Notes: generated by a model from the letters alone, not told the origin. DNA of 64,000 bases from Chloroflexota bacterium (GCA_028873865.1 JAPPNI010000041.1:7598-71597); one strand, 5' to 3'. Shown: positions 16,514 through 25,628, numbered from the stretch's first letter. Program-made: numbers and translations.

Positions 16514-17908
16514 ATGTCGAACCCGTCCGGCAATCCCGCCGATCTGTCGCACAAACTGCGCTCCCTGCCCAGCGTCGATCGCGTGCTCTCCGAGCCCGCC
16601 CTCAGCGCCGCGCTGGCGCAGTGGCCGAGACCTCGGGTCGTCGACGCCGTCCGCGCCGAGCTGGACATCGCCCGCGCCCTGCTCGGCAACGGCACGGATG
16701 CCGCGTTTGCGCCCGCCGATCTCGCCGAATCGGCCGGGGCCGCCCTCAACCAGCAGTTGCAACCTTCGCTACGGCGCACAATCAACGCCACCGGCGTCGT
16801 CATCCACACCAATCTCGGACGCGCCCCCGTATCCGACGCAGCCGCCCGCGCCATGTCCGAGGCCGCAGCCGGATACTCGAACCTCGAATACGACCTCGAC
16901 GCCGGAGAGCGCGGCTCCCGCGCCAACCACCTCGAGGCCCTGCTCCAGGCCCTGACCGGCGCGGAGGCCGGGATCGCCGTCAACAACAACGCCGCCGCCC
17001 TCTACTTCGCCATGGCCGCTCACTGTGCAGGTCGGGAGGTCATTGTCTCCCGAGGCCAGGCGGTCGAGATTGGCGGCGGCTTCCGCATCCCCGACGTCCT
17101 CCGCGACGCCGGCGCGACCCTCGTCGAAGTCGGAACCACCAACCGCACCCGGGCCGCCGACTACGCCGCGGCCGAGACCGAGCACACCGCTGCCATCCTC
17201 CGCGTGCACTCCTCCAACTTCCGCATCGTCGGCTTCACCGAGGAGCCGACCCTCGCCGAACTCCGCCAGGTGGCGGACGACGCCGGAATCATGCTGATCG
17301 ACGACATCGGCAGCGGCTGCCTGCTCGACACCCGCCAGTTCGGCCTCGCCGAAGAGCCTCGACCGCAAGACAGTATCGAGGCCGGCGCCGACCTCGTCCT
17401 CTTCAGCGGCGACAAGCTCCTCGGCGGACCCCAGGCCGGACTGATCATCGGCAATCGCGACGCCGTCGACCCGCTCCGCTCCCATCCCCTGATGCGCGTC
17501 CTCCGACTGGACAAGGCCGCCATCGCCGGACTCGGCGCAACGCTCCAGCACTACCTGCTCGGCGAGGCCGTCAAAACCGTCCCGATCTGGCGGATGATCG
17601 CCGCCGAACCCGAACAACTGCAGGAGCGCGCAGCACAATGGCGCTCCGCCGTCGGCGCAGGCGACATCGAAGCAGCCGAATCGGCCATCGGCGGCGGCTC
17701 GCTCCCCGCTGAGACCCGTCCCACGTTCGTCTGGGCGCTGACGCACTCGCATCCGACGAACGCCGCACGACTACTCCGCGAACGAGGGATCCCGGTCATC
17801 GCCCGCGTCGAACACGACCGACTGATCCTCGACCCGCGTACCGTCCTGCCCGGCGAGGACGCCGATCTCATCGCCGCGCTCCAGGAACTCCTTGGAGCGC
17901 CCGCGTGA
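16514..17908 (+). CDS. selA: L-seryl-tRNA(Sec) selenium transferase
   Basis: 464 residues, the usual SelA length. The PLP enzyme converts seryl-tRNA(Sec) to selenocysteinyl-tRNA(Sec) with selenophosphate. The N-terminal SelA domain (LRSLPSVDRVLSEPAL) is followed by the TNLGRAP motif, the AVNNNAAAL PLP loop and the lysine Lys301 in SGDKLLGGPQAG. I chose ATG 16514 because the conserved N-terminus begins there; the open frame runs further upstream with no similarity. The stop overlaps the GTG start of the next gene. selB, selD and the Sec tRNA were not seen here, so the pathway must be completed elsewhere if it works. Confidence 0.93.
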   Translation: MSNPSGNPADLSHKLRSLPSVDRVLSEPALSAALAQWPRPRVVDAVRAELDIARALLGNGTDAAFAPADLAESAGAALNQQLQPSLRRTINATGVVIHTNLGRAPVSDAAARAMSEAAAGYSNLEYDLDAGERGSRANHLEALLQALTGAEAGIAVNNNAAALYFAMAAHCAGREVIVSRGQAVEIGGGFRIPDVLRDAGATLVEVGTTNRTRAADYAAAETEHTAAILRVHSSNFRIVGFTEEPTLAELRQVADDAGIMLIDDIGSGCLLDTRQFGLAEEPRPQDSIEAGADLVLFSGDKLLGGPQAGLIIGNRDAVDPLRSHPLMRVLRLDKAAIAGLGATLQHYLLGEAVKTVPIWRMIAAEPEQLQERAAQWRSAVGAGDIEAAESAIGGGSLPAETRPTFVWALTHSHPTNAARLLRERGIPVIARVEHDRLILDPRTVLPGEDADLIAALQELLGAPA

Positions 17909-18705
17909 TCGTTCTCGGCGCGGTTCTCCCGCATCCGCCCATTCTCCTGCCGCAAATCGCGCAGGGCCGCGAGGTCCACGCCCGAGCCACCCTGGACGCA
18001 TACGAAACCGTAGCGGTTCGCCTACGAGAACTCGACGTCCAACGACTCCTCCTCATCTCCACTCACGGCGTCGTGACCCTCAACCGGTTCCACGCGCTCG
18101 ACGCCGACCTCTCCGGCAGCTTCGAGCGCTTCGGCCATCCCGGTCTCACCTTCGATCGCCCAATCGACCAAGACATGGCCCACTGCCTACTCGCCGCAGC
18201 CGAGCCCGCCGACCTCCCGCTCACGCGGACCGCGATCTGGGAACAGTCCGACCACTCGGTCGGCGTGCCCATCACCCTGCTCGGAGACGCCCTGCCGCCC
18301 GCCGTCGGCATCGTCAGCATCAGCTTCCGACCCGCCCGCGACCATTTCCGCCTCGGCCAGAGCATCGGCCGAGCTCTCTCCGATCTCTCCGGGCCTACCG
18401 CGATCATCGCCTCCGGCGACGCCGTCCACCGACTCAACGAGGACTCCCCGCGTGGACAGCATCCCCGCGGACAGGAAGTTCAGCAGACCTACGAGACCGC
18501 CCTCGAGAACTGGGACCACGAGTCGCTGATCGCAATCGACGAATCGCTCCGTCGCGAAGTTGACGAGTCCGTCATCTCACCCACGCTGATCCTCATGGGC
18601 GCGCTCGCAGGACTGACCGCCCACCCACGTATCCTGTGCTCAGAGCATCCCTGGGGCGTCGGTTATGTCACCGCCCTCATCGATTGCCTAGCGGAAAGCG
18701 CCTGA
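17905..18705 (+). CDS. MEMO/class III extradiol dioxygenase LigB-like protein
   Basis: 266 residues starting with VLGAVLPHPPILLPQI, the N-terminal strand and HPPIL motif of the LigB/MEMO fold. ISTHGV, a late ASGDAVHRL and the C-terminal GYVTALI fit the same family (class III extradiol dioxygenase subunit B-like; part of the AmmeMemoRadiSam group when AMMECR1 and a radical SAM gene are present, which they are not here). Some members bind Fe or Cu through His residues; function in bacteria is not established. It is translationally coupled to selA (GTGA overlap) and is 2 bp from mutS2. Confidence 0.75.
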   Translation: MIVLGAVLPHPPILLPQIAQGREVHARATLDAYETVAVRLRELDVQRLLLISTHGVVTLNRFHALDADLSGSFERFGHPGLTFDRPIDQDMAHCLLAAAEPADLPLTRTAIWEQSDHSVGVPITLLGDALPPAVGIVSISFRPARDHFRLGQSIGRALSDLSGPTAIIASGDAVHRLNEDSPRGQHPRGQEVQQTYETALENWDHESLIAIDESLRREVDESVISPTLILMGALAGLTAHPRILCSEHPWGVGYVTALIDCLAESA

Positions 18706-18707
18706 GT

Positions 18708-21131
18708 GTGGACGCCAAGAGCATCGCCGTCCTCGAGTTCCCCAAGATCATCGAGCGCCTCGCCGACCTCTGCGGATCGCCCGGCGGCCGCGACCTTGCC
18801 CTCAAACTCACTCCCAGCTCCGACGCCGAAGAGGTGCGCCGCCGCCTGGCCGCCACCGCCGAGGCGAAAGCGCTCTCCCGGCTCAAGCCCCACTTCCACA
18901 TGGGACAGGCTCCCGAGATCGAAGGGTCCCTCCTCGCCGCCTCCCGCTCCGCCGTCCTCCCCACCCCGGACATCCTCGAGATCGCCATCCTCCTGCGCAC
19001 CGCGCGGCATTCGCGCAATCAGATCGCGCCGCTCTCCCGCGAACTTCCTCAGCTTGCCCGCCTCGCCCAGCGCATCGCCGACTTCTCGCCCATCATCCGC
19101 GAGATCGAAGCCACCATCGACGAGCGCGGCGAAGTCCCCGACGACGCCAGCCCCGCCCTGGCCGAAGCCCGCGACCAGGTCCGCACCATCCAGGAGCGCC
19201 TCGAACGACAACTCGAACGCACCCTCCGACACGCCGTCTCCGAGGGCGTCGCCCAGGAGTCGCTGATCACCGAGCGCGACGGACGCTACGTCATCCCGAT
19301 CAAGGCCGAACTGCGCGGCCAGATGCCCTCCGTCGTCCACGACGTCTCCGCCTCAGGCGCCACGCTGTTCGTCGAGCCGCTGGCCGTCGTCGAACTCGGC
19401 AATCGTCTGCGCGAGGCCCGCCGCGAGGAGCAGCGCGAAGTCGAACGTATCCTCCGCTCACTCTGCACGGCCATCGGCGCGGAGGCCGGCGCTATCCGAG
19501 CCGCCATCCGCTGCCTCTCGCAGATTGACCTCGCCCAGGCCAAGGCCCGACTCGCCGCAGAACTCGACGCGCCCCTGCCCACCGAGGACGACCAGCTCAA
19601 CTGGGTCGGCGGCCAGGACGCCGACCTCATCCTCCACTCCGCCCGGCATCCGCTGCTCACCGGCGACGTCGTGCCGATCTCCACCGCACTCGACGCGGAC
19701 GCCCGCTGCGTCCTGATCACCGGACCCAACACTGGCGGCAAGACCGTCGCCCTCAAGACCGTCGGACTGCTCTGCCTCATGGCCCAGGCTGGACTGCCCG
19801 TGCCCGCCGAGACCGGCACGCAAATCCCCGTCTTCGACGATGTCTTCGCCGACATCGGCGACGAGCAGTCGATCGAGCAGTCGCTCTCCACCTTCTCCGC
19901 CCACATGACCAACATCGTCCGCATCATCGAGTCCGCCGGTCCCCAGACCCTCGTCCTGCTCGACGAACTCGGCGCCGGCACCGACCCCGGCGAAGGCGCA
20001 TCCCTCGCCCGCTCATTGCTCCAGGAACTGCTCGAGCTCGACAGCATGGTCGTCGCCACCACTCACCACGGCGAGCTCAAGGTCTTCGCCCACGCCACCG
20101 ACGGCATCGTCAACGCCTCCGCCGAGTTCGACGCCGTCTCGCTCCAGCCCACCTACCGACTGCTGATGGGGACCCCCGGACGCTCCAACGCCCTCGCCAT
20201 CGCCCAGCGGCTCGGCATGCCCGAGCGCATCCTCGACCGCGCCCGCGAATCAGCTCCTACCGAGACCGCATCGATGGAACAACTCCTCGGCGAACTGCAA
20301 CAGGAACGCGACGCGATCGCCGACCAGGTCCGCGCCGAGCGCATCGCCCGCGAGGAGGCCGAGGAAATCCGCGCCAGCCTGGCCGAACGTCGCGACGCCA
20401 TCGAAGCCGAGCGCGACGCCGTCCTCGCCCGCGCCGAGCGCGCCATGGAGGACGAGCTCGCGGTCTTCCGCCGCAACATCCGCGCCGGACTCAAGGAGCT
20501 CGACAAACAGCAGTCGCGCGATCAGGCCGAGACCCAGGCCGAGCGCCGCGCCGACGACAGCCGCGAACGACTGCAAACCGTCCGCCGCGAGCGCGCCAAT
20601 CGCCGACGCCGACGCTCACCGACCAAGCACGAGGACGCCCAGGTCCAGCCCGACCAGCTCAGCACCGGCGACTTCATCTACCTGCGCGGACTCCCCGAGC
20701 CCGGCGAAGTCCTCACCGCCGTTGAGGACGGCGCACTTGATGTCCAGCTCGGAGCGCTGCGAACTCGTGTCCGCGTCGAACAGATCGAGCGATTAGCTCC
20801 AGCGGGCGCCAGAACGTCAACCGACGAACGTCCCCTCCGTGGCATGCACGCCACCGTCGCCAACCTCCCCAAACCGCCAGTCGATCCCGGCTCCAAGATC
20901 GACCTGCGCGGGCGCGTCACCGACGAGGCCCTGCCCATGGTCGACTCCTTCCTCGACGTCGCCTACCGCGCCGGACAGACCCGGCTCGAAGTCGTCCACG
21001 GCAAGGGCACCGGCGCCTTGCGACGCGCCGTCCGCGACATGCTGCGCAAGCATCCACTCGTCACTACCTTCGAAAGCGCCGAGCCCCGCCAGGGCGGCGA
21101 CGGCGTCACCATCGTCACCCTCGTCGGCTGA
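18708..21131 (+). CDS. mutS2: Endonuclease MutS2
   Basis: 807 residues, the expected MutS2 size. It lacks the MutS mismatch-binding domain and begins with the helical core (VLEFPKIIERLADLC). The ATPase has Walker A GPNTGGKTVALKT at about residue 338 and Walker B VLLDELGAGTDPGEG. A coiled coil follows (about 515-640), a KOW-like segment, and a C-terminal Smr domain with IDLRG and HGKGTGALR. MutS2 limits recombination and rescues collided ribosomes in other bacteria. I chose the GTG at 18708, directly after the previous stop; an upstream ATG at 18636 would overlap that gene. Confidence 0.95.
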   Translation: MDAKSIAVLEFPKIIERLADLCGSPGGRDLALKLTPSSDAEEVRRRLAATAEAKALSRLKPHFHMGQAPEIEGSLLAASRSAVLPTPDILEIAILLRTARHSRNQIAPLSRELPQLARLAQRIADFSPIIREIEATIDERGEVPDDASPALAEARDQVRTIQERLERQLERTLRHAVSEGVAQESLITERDGRYVIPIKAELRGQMPSVVHDVSASGATLFVEPLAVVELGNRLREARREEQREVERILRSLCTAIGAEAGAIRAAIRCLSQIDLAQAKARLAAELDAPLPTEDDQLNWVGGQDADLILHSARHPLLTGDVVPISTALDADARCVLITGPNTGGKTVALKTVGLLCLMAQAGLPVPAETGTQIPVFDDVFADIGDEQSIEQSLSTFSAHMTNIVRIIESAGPQTLVLLDELGAGTDPGEGASLARSLLQELLELDSMVVATTHHGELKVFAHATDGIVNASAEFDAVSLQPTYRLLMGTPGRSNALAIAQRLGMPERILDRARESAPTETASMEQLLGELQQERDAIADQVRAERIAREEAEEIRASLAERRDAIEAERDAVLARAERAMEDELAVFRRNIRAGLKELDKQQSRDQAETQAERRADDSRERLQTVRRERANRRRRRSPTKHEDAQVQPDQLSTGDFIYLRGLPEPGEVLTAVEDGALDVQLGALRTRVRVEQIERLAPAGARTSTDERPLRGMHATVANLPKPPVDPGSKIDLRGRVTDEALPMVDSFLDVAYRAGQTRLEVVHGKGTGALRRAVRDMLRKHPLVTTFESAEPRQGGDGVTIVTLVG

Positions 21132-21133
21132 GG

Positions 21134-21772
21134 TTGCGGATCATGGTCCTCCGACGCATCGCCGAAGCCATCGACCGCCGCCCCAACACCTACCGCGTCC
21201 GGCGCAGCATCCTCCAGATCGCCGCCGACGATTTCACAACCCAGCTGCCCAAACGCAAGGGACGCTCCGGCAACTGGGGGGTCAGCGGCTGGGACCTCTC
21301 CAACCTCGCCCACCCCGCCTTCTGGAGCATGGCTCTGCTCAGCCAGCGACGCCAGCGCTTCGCCATGACCCTGATCGGCCAGATCTACCAGGACCGCACC
21401 GCCGTCCAGCCCTACGTCCAGGAGAAACGCGCCACCGAGCAGGTCCTGCACGGACTCGATGGCATCGACCCCGACTCCCTCGTCGGCTTCGTCGACGCCG
21501 CCGTGATGATGTTCCAGCCGCCCGGCGCCAGCGGCGCCCCGCTCATCCCCAACGACCAGGCCGCCGAGATCCTCCGCCTCGCCCTCCTCCGCGGAGCCAT
21601 GGTCGGCGAGCTCCGCCCCGACGAACTCCGCGACGCCTGGAGCGCGGCTCACCCCGACCAGGTCGAGCAACACGGCCAGGAAGTCGCCTGGAAGAAAGCC
21701 CAGGGCCGAGCCGAAATGCTCCTCCAGTCCTGGACCGAAAACCGCCGAGGCCAGGGCCGCCGCCTCATCTGA
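21134..21772 (+). CDS. Conserved-looking protein of unknown function
   Basis: About 212 residues starting at a TTG 2 bp after mutS2, or 209 from the ATG at 21143. No family recognised. It is soluble and Arg-rich, with a WGVSGWDLSNLAHPAFW segment followed by an amphipathic helix region and a central MMFQPPGASGAPLIPND loop. Codon structure and tight spacing after mutS2 argue that it is real and cotranscribed. The function is unknown. Confidence 0.65.
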   Translation: MRIMVLRRIAEAIDRRPNTYRVRRSILQIAADDFTTQLPKRKGRSGNWGVSGWDLSNLAHPAFWSMALLSQRRQRFAMTLIGQIYQDRTAVQPYVQEKRATEQVLHGLDGIDPDSLVGFVDAAVMMFQPPGASGAPLIPNDQAAEILRLALLRGAMVGELRPDELRDAWSAAHPDQVEQHGQEVAWKKAQGRAEMLLQSWTENRRGQGRRLI

Positions 21773-21817
21773 CCCTCAGGACAGCGCCGCCGTTACCCCG
21801 ACCGAAGCGATCCAGTC

Positions 21818-22177
21818 CTATCCCAACAGACCACGCAGTCGCACGACCAGCGCCTCGACTCGATCGAGGTTCTGCGCCACCCACGCCACTGACATGTGAC
21901 CTTCATAGAAGTTCTGGTGCAACTCATTCGCCGCGCCGAAGAAATCACGCAACTCAACCTCACCCGTCTCATCAACGAGGCGATCGACAACACCAAACAG
22001 GTGGCCATGCGTGGAATTCCGCCAACCGCGATGCTCGGCCACGGCCTTCACCGTTCGCGCTGCGGCCCCCCATCCCTTCTCCGACGCCTGCAACAGGTCG
22101 CCCTCCTCCAGGTAGGCCCGAGCCTTGCCCAGGAACTCATCAGCCGTGTCCAGGTGGCAGTCGCTCCGCGTCGTCAT
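21818..22177 (-). CDS. PaREP1/HEPN-like protein
   Basis: A 119-residue all-helical protein. The pattern ADEFLGKARAYLEEGDLLQA followed by SEKGWGAAARTVKAVA and a later ANELHQNFYEG resembles the PaREP1 family, which is HEPN-like. HEPN relatives include RNases and toxin partners, but no RxxxxH RNase motif or nucleotidyltransferase partner is visible here. The gene stands alone, convergent with the unknown gene at 21134. Confidence 0.7.
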   Translation of the reverse strand: MTTRSDCHLDTADEFLGKARAYLEEGDLLQASEKGWGAAARTVKAVAEHRGWRNSTHGHLFGVVDRLVDETGEVELRDFFGAANELHQNFYEGHMSVAWVAQNLDRVEALVVRLRGLLG

Positions 22178-22229
22178 GCCCTCAGTCTATCTGCCAACGA
22201 TCCGCTCTCCGTTCCCCTCCGATGCCCGT

Positions 22230-22244
22230 GCCCCGACGCGGGGC
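22230..22244. other. GC hairpin in the divergent intergenic region
   Basis: GCCCCG-ACG-CGGGGC, a perfect 6-bp stem with a 3-base loop, lies between the PaREP1-like gene and the HTH-protein gene. The remaining sequence up to 22404 becomes AT-richer and probably holds a promoter for the gene at 22405. Confidence 0.35.
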
Positions 22245-22404
22245 TCAGAGCACCCAACATCGCGAGCAGTCGGGCGTCCCTCTCGCCTCAGCCGATCCAA
22301 CCGATACCCAGGACTGTCGCCAACGCGACATTACTAGAACCCATGTCCATCTATCATCAAAGAAGAACTGAGGTGCGATAACCGCGACAGCAAGGACGAA
22401 GCCG

Positions 22405-23274
22405 ATGAATCTCGCCCAACGATCCAGATGCCTGCAGGCTCACAACCTGCGCTGCCAGGGACTCACCTACCGACAGATCGGCCAGCGCATGAACTGCGCC
22501 GCCTCGACCGCCGCCGGCTACGTGCGCCGCTTCGAGGCCAACCGCGGCGAGATCATCGAATCGCTCACCGCCGACCTGCTGATCCACTCCGTCTCCGCCC
22601 TCCAGCCCGGCGCGTCAGACCAGCCGGATCAGCCCGACCAGCGCGACCTGCACCAGCAGCACATCGCCAGCGCCCGCGAGCTGCGCCTGCTGCTCAACTC
22701 GCTCGACCAGATCGAGGACCGCCGCCAGAAGCGAGAACGCCGCATCCACGAGCACAACGTCCACGACGCCGAGCGGGAGATCGCCGACCTCGAAGAGATC
22801 GCGCGGATCATGATCGAGACCGGCCGCTGGGACGTCTCCAACGGCGCCGACGACATCGAGCACCTGCTCGAACCAATCTTCGGACCGAACGAGTCCCGCC
22901 GCCGCGAAACACAGTCCGCCTCTTCCCCTCCAAACCCGGCCAAACCCGTACAAGCATCGACAAAATCCGTACAAATCCCGCCCAAATCCGAACACAGCCG
23001 AACAAAATCGAACAAATCCGAACAGAAATCGGCCCCAAAGCCGCCCGTGAAGGCCCCGCCGAGGCCCAAACGCAAGAAACTCAAGCGGCCGCCCCAGCAT
23101 CGGCAGCGCCCAGCGCAGCACAGCCAGCGAACCATGCGCGAAACGCCCGTCCCCGCGCCCAAATTCGCCGAGGACGACATCCCCAACCCGCCCTACGACC
23201 CGGATGACATGCGCTACCTCAGCCCCGACAGCCCCCGCTTCCAGCGGCTCTTCAGCCACTGGGGCCGCCGCTGA
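22405..23274 (+). CDS. HTH-domain protein with low-complexity Lys/Pro-rich tail
   Basis: 289 residues. Residues 19-43 (LTYRQIGQRMN, ASTAAGYVRRFE) form a helix-turn-helix of the Trp-repressor/resolvase-like kind. The next ~120 residues are charged helices, probably coiled coil. Residues about 172-265 are low complexity, rich in Lys, Ser, Pro and Gln, and are encoded by an iterated ATCCGAACA-type DNA sequence. A folded C-terminal end (DDIPNPPYDPDDMRYLSP) follows. DNA binding is likely from the HTH; the terminase small subunit and transposase-associated HTH proteins are alternatives, but no partner gene is present. Confidence 0.7.
   Translation: MNLAQRSRCLQAHNLRCQGLTYRQIGQRMNCAASTAAGYVRRFEANRGEIIESLTADLLIHSVSALQPGASDQPDQPDQRDLHQQHIASARELRLLLNSLDQIEDRRQKRERRIHEHNVHDAEREIADLEEIARIMIETGRWDVSNGADDIEHLLEPIFGPNESRRRETQSASSPPNPAKPVQASTKSVQIPPKSEHSRTKSNKSEQKSAPKPPVKAPPRPKRKKLKRPPQHRQRPAQHSQRTMRETPVPAPKFAEDDIPNPPYDPDDMRYLSPDSPRFQRLFSHWGRR
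22931..23030. repeat. AAATCCGAACA-type iterated sequence inside the HTH gene
   Basis: About ten imperfect units of 8 to 12 bases (AAACCCG, AAAATCCGTAC, AAATCCGAACA, AAAATCGAACA) follow one another. The stretch is A/C-only on the plus strand apart from sparse G and T, and is far more AT-rich than its flanks. Similar units occur in the intergenic region before 62277. Confidence 0.5.
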
Positions 23275-23296
23275 TCGGCCCGGCTACCCTCATCCC

Positions 23297-24622
23297 ATGG
23301 CCACCAGACGACCCCGGCCCGATTCAGCCAACGAATCAGCCATGTCCGCCACTCGGAGCATGTTCGACGACTCGCAGGCCGTCGACCGCTCCGCGCCCCT
23401 CGCCGCACGCATGCGACCGCGAACCCTCGACGAGGTCGTCGGACAGTCCCACCTCGTCGGTGCCGACGCGCCCCTCCGGCGGGCCATCGAGGCCGACGCC
23501 CCGCCCTCCTGCATCCTCTGGGGACCGCCCGGCAGCGGCAAGACCTCCATCGCCCGCGTCATCGCCCGCGTCACCAACGCCCGCTTCGCCACCCTCTCCG
23601 CCGTCTCCAGCGGCGTCGCCGACCTGCGCAAGGTCATCGCAGCGGCCGAGACCGGTCGCCGCGACGGCCTCGCCCGCACCATGCTCTTCATCGACGAAAT
23701 CCACCGCTTCAACAAGGCCCAACAGGACGCCGTCCTGCACGCCGTCGAGGACGGCACCATCACCCTGATCGGCGCGACCACCGAAAACCCCTCTTTCGAG
23801 GTCGTCGCCCCGCTCCTCAGCCGCGCCCGCGTGTTCAAGCTCGAACCGCTCGAACATGAAGACGTCAAGTCCCTCCTCGTTCGCGCCCTCAACGACGCCG
23901 ACCGTGGATTGGCTCCGAATCCGCCCTTGATCGAACCGGACGCGATCGACGCCCTCGCGACCTTCGGCGCCGGCGACGCCCGCGTCGCCCTCAACGCGCT
24001 CGAGGCCGCCGTCCGCGACGCGCGGGCCCAGGACGCGAGTGTCACCGTCGAGACCGTCCAGACCGTCGCCCAGCGCGCCCTGCCCTACGACAAGGGCGGC
24101 GACGCTCACTTCGACACCATCTCCGCCTTCATCAAGTCCGTCCGCGGCTCCGACCCAGACGCCGCCGTCTACTGGCTCGCCCGTATGCTCGAGGCCGGCG
24201 AGGACCCCATGTTCGTCGCCCGCCGCATCGTCATCCTCGCCGCCGAGGACATCGGCCTCGCCGATCCGCAGGCGCTCTCGGTCGCCGTCGCCGCCCAGCA
24301 GGCCACCCACCTGATCGGCATACCCGAGTGCACGCTCGTCCTCTCCGAGGCCGCCATCTACCTCGCCCGAGCCCCCAAGAGCAACTCCGCCATGAAGGCC
24401 TACAGCGCCGCCAGCGCCGCCGTCCGCGAACTCGGCGCGCTCCCCGTCCCGCTCCACCTGCGCAACGCCGCCACCGGCCTCATGGCCGCCCACGGCTACG
24501 GCCGCGGCTACCAGTACGCCCACGACTACGACTCAGGCGTCGCCCCCGACCAGCAACACCTCCCCGACGAGCTCGCGGGGACCAGTTTCTACCAGCAGGG
24601 TGAGCGGGATTTCACTCCATGA
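23297..24622 (+). CDS. rarA: Replication-associated recombination protein RarA (MgsA)
   Basis: 441 residues. A clamp-loader-type AAA+ ATPase that acts at stalled forks. LAARMRPRTLDEVVGQSHLVG is the classic N-terminus, with Walker A GPPGSGKTS, Walker B LFIDEIHRFNKAQQDA, sensor 1 in GATTENPSFEV, and a C-terminal tetramerisation domain (YDKGGDAHFDTISAFIKSVR). ATG 23297 was chosen; ATG 23342 would also keep the conserved part. The stop overlaps the next start (ATGA). Confidence 0.95.
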   Translation: MATRRPRPDSANESAMSATRSMFDDSQAVDRSAPLAARMRPRTLDEVVGQSHLVGADAPLRRAIEADAPPSCILWGPPGSGKTSIARVIARVTNARFATLSAVSSGVADLRKVIAAAETGRRDGLARTMLFIDEIHRFNKAQQDAVLHAVEDGTITLIGATTENPSFEVVAPLLSRARVFKLEPLEHEDVKSLLVRALNDADRGLAPNPPLIEPDAIDALATFGAGDARVALNALEAAVRDARAQDASVTVETVQTVAQRALPYDKGGDAHFDTISAFIKSVRGSDPDAAVYWLARMLEAGEDPMFVARRIVILAAEDIGLADPQALSVAVAAQQATHLIGIPECTLVLSEAAIYLARAPKSNSAMKAYSAASAAVRELGALPVPLHLRNAATGLMAAHGYGRGYQYAHDYDSGVAPDQQHLPDELAGTSFYQQGERDFTP

Positions 24623-24978
24623 AGCCGCGCGAGACATTCCAGAGCGTCACACCAGATGCAATCAGCGCCATCGCCGCGCTCTTCGACACTGATGCTGAAC
24701 GGCAAGAGTTCGATATCCCAAACAGCGACCACGGCGTCTGGCAGGTCAACCACCGATCCGAGAGCGGCAACATCCGTGTCCTTCTCTGGCCCGCCATCGA
24801 CCGCATCGACGTCACCGTCGGCCCCCACATGTGGGTCGTCAAGGGAGTCAGAGAAGTCGAAGTCATCCAGGATCTGGAATTCATCGCCCGCTTCGCCCAC
24901 GACGGAGTCCTCACCGTCGCCCGAAACGGCCAGGTCGTGCTGACGACGACCTCCCCTTCCGAGGGAGGCGTCACGTAG
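24619..24978 (+). CDS. Small protein of unknown function coupled to rarA
   Basis: 119 residues, overlapping the rarA stop by 4 bases, which implies translational coupling. No family recognised. It has an N-terminal helix and several beta strands (GVWQVNHRS, IRVLLWPAIDRIDVTVG, TVARNGQVVLTTT). The final residues (about SPSEGGVT) are encoded by a REP-like hairpin element, so the true ancestral C-terminus may have ended earlier. The function is unknown. Confidence 0.6.
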   Translation: MKPRETFQSVTPDAISAIAALFDTDAERQEFDIPNSDHGVWQVNHRSESGNIRVLLWPAIDRIDVTVGPHMWVVKGVREVEVIQDLEFIARFAHDGVLTVARNGQVVLTTTSPSEGGVT

Positions 24979-24990
24979 TGACGGAGTGAA
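24951..24990. repeat. REP-like element, copy D (divergent)
   Basis: CTCCCC-TTCC-GAGGGAG is followed by GTCAC-GTA-GTGAC and GGAGTG. The same two-hairpin order is seen in copies A and B, but with different loop sequence. It overlaps the end of the gene at 24619 and may act as terminator or mRNA-stabilising hairpin for rarA and its partner. Confidence 0.5.
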
Positions 24991-25004
24991 GCTGCGGCCC
25001 GACC

Positions 25005-25628
25005 CTACCCCGGCTCGGGAATCGGCAACCCTCGCAGCCGCGACAGGTCATCCAGGAACCGACCCAGCATCGTCGCTGTCGCCCCGAAGATTCGATGCCC
25101 CTCGTACCAGTACTCGCGCATGTGGAAGACCTCGCCCTCCCGCTCGCGCCGCTCAAACGCGATGTTCGACGGGTCCAGCAGATGCGACAGCGAAGGCGTG
25201 ATGATCTCCCCCACCTCGATCGCCAGTGGCCGAAACGGATACGGCGCCCGGTCGATCAACCCCACGTAGGGCGTGACGTGGAAGTTCGACATCGTCCGGT
25301 AGTGCGACTGCTCGCCCAACACCTCGACATGCTCGGCCCGCAGTCCCACCTCTTCATCCGCCTCCCGCAGCGCCGCCGCCATCGGATGCTCGTCGGCCGA
25401 GTCCAGCGCCCCGCCCGGGAACGAGATCTCACCCTTGTGATGCTCCACTTCCTGCGAGCGCACCGTCAGGATCACCTCGGGATCGTCGTAGGGCAGCAGG
25501 CCGATCAGCACCGCCGCCCGCCATCGGCCGATATCCGGCGGCAGCATCTGGATGTCATGCCGCGCCGCCGCCTGGCGGACTTCCCGAATCGCGGCCGGTT
25601 CGTGCTCGCGGTCGACGTAGTCGGTCAT
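25005..25628 (-). CDS. Nudix hydrolase, CoA pyrophosphatase type (NudL-like)
   Basis: 207 residues. The Nudix box reads FPGGALDSADEHP then AALREADEEVGL, preceded by VEHHKGEISFPGG, which is the extra signature of the CoA/acyl-CoA pyrophosphatase (UPF0035) branch. It probably cleaves CoA or its derivatives to 4'-phosphopantetheine and 3',5'-ADP. The N-terminus (MTDYVDREHEPAAI) is variable. It is 7 bp downstream of the DinB-fold gene on the same strand. Confidence 0.88.
   Translation of the reverse strand: MTDYVDREHEPAAIREVRQAAARHDIQMLPPDIGRWRAAVLIGLLPYDDPEVILTVRSQEVEHHKGEISFPGGALDSADEHPMAAALREADEEVGLRAEHVEVLGEQSHYRTMSNFHVTPYVGLIDRAPYPFRPLAIEVGEIITPSLSHLLDPSNIAFERREREGEVFHMREYWYEGHRIFGATATMLGRFLDDLSRLRGLPIPEPG

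Noticed and set aside
21896..22381. Plus-strand frame of 161 codons over the PaREP1-like gene
   Set aside because: Antisense to a gene with family-like helical pattern; own translation has no coherent pattern.
22931..23030. CRISPR-like array
   Set aside because: Units are 8-12 bases and imperfect, without spacers of constant length, and lie inside a gene.
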